A stretch of 48,827 nucleotides of DNA from CAVQMB01 sp963713445 (GTDB lineage Bacteria > Pseudomonadota > Gammaproteobacteria > Competibacterales > Competibacteraceae). Location of the stretch: contig CAVQMB010000034.1 in the NCBI GenBank assembly GCA_963713445.1, forward strand, positions 1-48,827. The letters are read 5' to 3'. Below the pieces are notes generated by a model that saw nothing but the letters and a program-made list of their open reading frames with translations, was not told the DNA's origin and ran no database searches. The position numbers were made by a program, and so were the translations under genes. Positions 46,380 to 48,827 of the stretch are shown here, one piece after another; position 1 is the stretch's first letter; every line of letters starts with the position of its first letter.

Positions 46380-46823
46380 CTATTGGGTTTTTTCGCGGAA
46401 GCTCTTGGGGCAGTTCTTACAGGCGGTTCCCAGTTCCTTAAGGGCTCCCACACTGTCGCCGTGGTTGTCTACCGTCCGCTGGAAATTGGCTGCGGCTGTT
46501 TCCAGGCGCCTGACCGCCGCAGCGAATTTGTCGGGCTGTTCCCAGGTCGCCGGTAACGCCTGCGTCTTGCCGCTGGCCGAATCCCTGGGGAACAGGTGAC
46601 GCAACAGTGGCGCGGTGGCGCCGATGGCATCGGCGTGAATTTTCAGCTCGTCGGGGTGTTCGACCTTGCCACTGATTAACAGGAAGCTTGCCGCAACCTG
46701 TCCGCCCAGACTTTTCATGACGTCTTGGCGATACTTGATCAGGTTCTCCGGACGGGCTGCCCAAGCCGCCAGACTGGCCACAAGCAGGACACCCGCAACA
46801 ACGCCGGACAGTCTGATACCCAC
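46380..46823 (-). CDS. Cytochrome c'-like protein with CXXCP instead of CXXCH
   Basis: 147-aa exported four-helix-bundle protein. Residues 1-22 form a signal peptide ending AAWA; the mature part starts RPENLIKYRQDVM, typical of cytochrome c', and keeps the family helices (FAAAVRRLETAAANF...). At the C-terminus the haem motif reads ACKNCPKSFREK: C135 and C138 are present, but the haem-ligand His is Pro139 (codon CCC at 46407-46409). Known c' proteins bind haem covalently there and bind NO. I choose the GTG at 46823, with AAGGAG 6-7 nt upstream; the longer frame adds a charged stretch before the signal peptide. One base change (CAC to CCC) explains the loss, so an error must be excluded. Confidence 0.85.
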   Translation of the reverse strand: MGIRLSGVVAGVLLVASLAAWAARPENLIKYRQDVMKSLGGQVAASFLLISGKVEHPDELKIHADAIGATAPLLRHLFPRDSASGKTQALPATWEQPDKFAAAVRRLETAAANFQRTVDNHGDSVGALKELGTACKNCPKSFREKTQ

Positions 46824-46885
46824 GTTACACTCCTTTGTGAGGCGCTTGTGGTCACGCCGTAGCAAAAGTTAACCGCAGATCCGGT

Positions 46886-47479
46886 TCAGAGCAAGCGGTT
46901 GTCGCGCAGAATTTTCTCCAGCAGCGCGAGACGTTGTTCGGCGTCGACGATCTCCAGCAGATGGTATTTCACCGCCACTGGCAGCGGAAGCAGTTCGGCC
47001 AGCCGGAATCCGATCCAGCTGCTGCTGGCCCAGCTCTCATTCAGCCATTGGCGGTATACCTGAATGTCATCACGCTCAAGCAGCTCGCGCAGAAAATGGC
47101 GCAGTACATGAGGGCAGCTGCTGGTCGCGGAGGTTGTTTCCGGCTGCTGGAATTCGGCCTGACCGAGCATCAGCTGATCGTCGCGCACCCGGTGTCCGGT
47201 GACCACAAGCCGCTCGCCGCCGCGGCAGGTGATTCCCAGAGTGTCGTCCTCCAGGCGATCGAAGTCCACGATGTGTGCCAGTGTACCAAGGGGATTGAAT
47301 GTTGCCGGCTGTCCGGCTTCATTGCCCCCCTGGATCGTCACTACTGCAAAGCCGGAATCAGTCTTCAGGCACTGACTGACCATGGCCAGATAGCGTGGCT
47401 CGAAGATCCGCAACGGCAGTACACCACCGGGGAACAACACGGTGTTAAGTGGAAACAGCGGCAGTTCGGTAGTGCTCAT
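46886..47479 (-). CDS. LON-domain (Lon N-terminal-like) protein
   Basis: 197 aa consisting only of the LON substrate-binding domain, with no ATPase or protease part. It begins ELPLFPLNTVLFPGGVLPLRIFEPRYLAMV, an unmistakable signature of the domain. It continues with FNPLGTLAHIVDFDRLEDDTLGI and ends in the helical bundle AVKYHLLEIVDAEQRLALLEKIL. Such stand-alone proteins are common in proteobacteria and of unknown function; a role in protein binding is inferred from Lon. Confidence 0.9.
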   Translation of the reverse strand: MSTTELPLFPLNTVLFPGGVLPLRIFEPRYLAMVSQCLKTDSGFAVVTIQGGNEAGQPATFNPLGTLAHIVDFDRLEDDTLGITCRGGERLVVTGHRVRDDQLMLGQAEFQQPETTSATSSCPHVLRHFLRELLERDDIQVYRQWLNESWASSSWIGFRLAELLPLPVAVKYHLLEIVDAEQRLALLEKILRDNRLL

Positions 47480-47530
47480 CAGGTGGATGTTCCCTACCTC
47501 ATTACCAGGATCTGACCACTGCCAGCGGCA

Positions 47531-48827
47531 TCAGGTTCGCCCGGGTTGGGATGTCAGCGCCGACAATAGCCGCTGATGTATGCCGCCAAAGCCGCCATTG
47601 CTCATGATCACTATATGATCACCGGGTGCCGTGGTGCAGACCAGCGCATCGATCAGCCGGTCCAGCGTGTCGTACACCGCGCCACCGCAGGCCGCAGCGA
47701 TGGGTTCCAGCGACCAGTCCAGGCCGGCGGGCTGATACAGCAGCACGACGTCCGCAGCGCTCAGCGCCGTCGCCAGGCGGTCGCGGAATACGCCCATGCG
47801 CATGGTGTTGGAACGTGGCTCCAGTACCGCGATGATCCGTGCCGTTCCGACTCTGGCCCGGACTCCGGCCAGGGTGGTGGCGATGGCGCTGGGGTGATGG
47901 GCGAAATCGTCGTATACACTGATTCCGGCTACCGTGCCGCGCAGCTCAAGCCGCCGTTTGACACTGTGGAATGCAGCCAATGCATCGCAGGCGAGTGCCG
48001 GAGGCACACCTGCATGACGGGCCGCTGCGACGGCCGCCAGGGCATTGGCGACATTGTGCTGGCCAAGTAACGGCCATTCGATGCGACCCTGGAGGGCGCC
48101 GCGATAGCGGACCTCGAATTGGCTGCCGTCGGTTGCGAGCGGCAGTGCCGTCCAGTCGTCCTGGAGCAACCGCTCGACCGGGGTCCAGCAGCCCTGGGCC
48201 AGGGTTTCTTCGAGATGGACATCGGCGCCGTTGACCAACAGCCGGCCCTGACCGGGCACGGTTCGCACCAGGTGGTGAAACTGCCGCTGGATGGAAGCCA
48301 GGTCGGGGTAGATGTCGGCGTGATCGTATTCCAGGTTGTTTAGTACCAGGGTACGTGGCCGGTAATGCACAAACTTAGCGCGCTTGTCGAAAAAGGCACT
48401 ATCGTACTCGTCGGCCTCGACCACGAAAAACGGCGCCGAACCGAGCCGTGCGGATACCCCGAAGTCGACCGGCACGCCGCCGATCAGGAAACCGGGCGCG
48501 AGGCCGGCCTGATCGAGAATCCACGCCAGCATGGCGCTGGTGGTGGTCTTGCCGTGGGTGCCGGCGACCGCCAGGACCCAGCGGTCGCTCAGGATATGAT
48601 CGGCTAGCCATTGCGGCCCGGAGGTATAGCGCAGACCGCGGTCTAACATGTACTCCACGGCCGGATTCCCGCGGCTCAGTGCGTTGCCCACAACCACCAG
48701 ATCGGGCGCCGGGTCGAGGTGCCCGGCGGCGTAGTGCTCCTGTACGTCGATACCAGCTGCCGCAAGCTGGGTGCTCATCGGCGGATAGATATTGGCGTCA
48801 GAGCCGCTGACCGTATGCCCGGCAGCA
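47531..48827 (-). CDS. mpl: UDP-N-acetylmuramate:L-Ala-gamma-D-Glu-meso-DAP ligase, 5' end outside window
   Basis: Mpl reattaches the recycled cell-wall tripeptide to UDP-MurNAc in the cytoplasm (murein recycling). At least 431 codons are present and the frame is still open at the window edge. Preceding the internal Met at 48778 it reads AAGHTVSGSDANIYPPMSTQL, so the true start lies beyond 48827. Motifs: VAGTHGKTTTSAML (ATP loop), VEADEYDSAFFDKR, LGQHNVANALAAVAAARHAG, DDFAHHPSAI and VLEPRSNTMRMG. Only the first about 20-25 residues are missing. Confidence 0.95.
   Translation of the reverse strand, partial: AAGHTVSGSDANIYPPMSTQLAAAGIDVQEHYAAGHLDPAPDLVVVGNALSRGNPAVEYMLDRGLRYTSGPQWLADHILSDRWVLAVAGTHGKTTTSAMLAWILDQAGLAPGFLIGGVPVDFGVSARLGSAPFFVVEADEYDSAFFDKRAKFVHYRPRTLVLNNLEYDHADIYPDLASIQRQFHHLVRTVPGQGRLLVNGADVHLEETLAQGCWTPVERLLQDDWTALPLATDGSQFEVRYRGALQGRIEWPLLGQHNVANALAAVAAARHAGVPPALACDALAAFHSVKRRLELRGTVAGISVYDDFAHHPSAIATTLAGVRARVGTARIIAVLEPRSNTMRMGVFRDRLATALSAADVVLLYQPAGLDWSLEPIAAACGGAVYDTLDRLIDALVCTTAPGDHIVIMSNGGFGGIHQRLLSALTSQPGRT

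Overview
This is a GC-rich bacterial window, most likely from a gammaproteobacterium. The main evidence is the order truA-trpF-trpB-trpA-accD-folC-dedD(SPOR)-cvpA-purF-metZ, which is classic for Gamma- and Betaproteobacteria, together with an Entner-Doudoroff cluster whose control region carries two HexR-type operators. I cannot name a genus from the sequence alone. I see no tRNA, rRNA, CRISPR array or prophage. The one clear mobile element is an IS1595-family insertion sequence.

Layout. 1-2608 (+): 3' part of pgi (phosphoglucose isomerase, three frame breaks), a metallo-beta-lactamase-fold hydrolase (one frame break) and a ChaC-type gamma-glutamylcyclotransferase. 2610-3023 (-): a carboxymuconolactone-decarboxylase-family protein. 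3024-3633 is mostly non-coding, with a possible 47-aa ORF and a 26-bp perfect palindrome. 3634-6243 (+): a YtcJ-like amidohydrolase (two frame breaks) and a CobW/COG0523 GTPase. 6516-12182 (+): a complete five-gene peptide-type ABC importer. 12393-13462: the IS. 13612-15690 (+): a large predicted secreted protein of unknown function with a C-terminal membrane/sorting segment. 15739-22454: SDR, eda-edd (-), and zwf-hexR-kdgK (+).

22509-35147 is a long minus-strand block. In transcription order it reads: an NtrC-type regulator whose receiver lacks the phospho-acceptor Asp, ppa, acs, thiolase (frame break), prpE, phaB, an exported protein of unknown function, a class III aminotransferase, and a homologue of the N,N-dimethylformamidase large subunit. 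35318-46280 (+) is the intact housekeeping run from truA to metZ, plus a YigB-like HAD phosphatase. 46380-48827 (-) holds a cytochrome c'-like protein with a CXXCP haem motif, a LON-domain protein and mpl (cut by the window end).

How they work together. Glucose-6-phosphate is routed by zwf, edd and eda to pyruvate and glyceraldehyde-3-phosphate under HexR control, with KdgK feeding in 2-keto-3-deoxygluconate. Short-chain acids are activated by acs and prpE, with pyrophosphate removed by ppa, and acetyl-CoA can flow through thiolase and PhaB to 3-hydroxybutyryl-CoA. No PHA synthase is in the window. The last two genes of the minus-strand block suggest a small amide/amine catabolic module.

A notable feature is at least eight apparent indels in five otherwise well-conserved genes, all left of 30 kb. 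Most look like single-base losses and two lie in G runs, so sequencing or assembly error is a serious alternative to real gene decay. The best candidates for something undescribed are the amidase-like/aminotransferase pair, the pseudo-receiver sigma-54 activator heading the acyl-CoA block, the exported 692-aa protein beside the IS, and the cytochrome c' that lacks its haem-ligand histidine.
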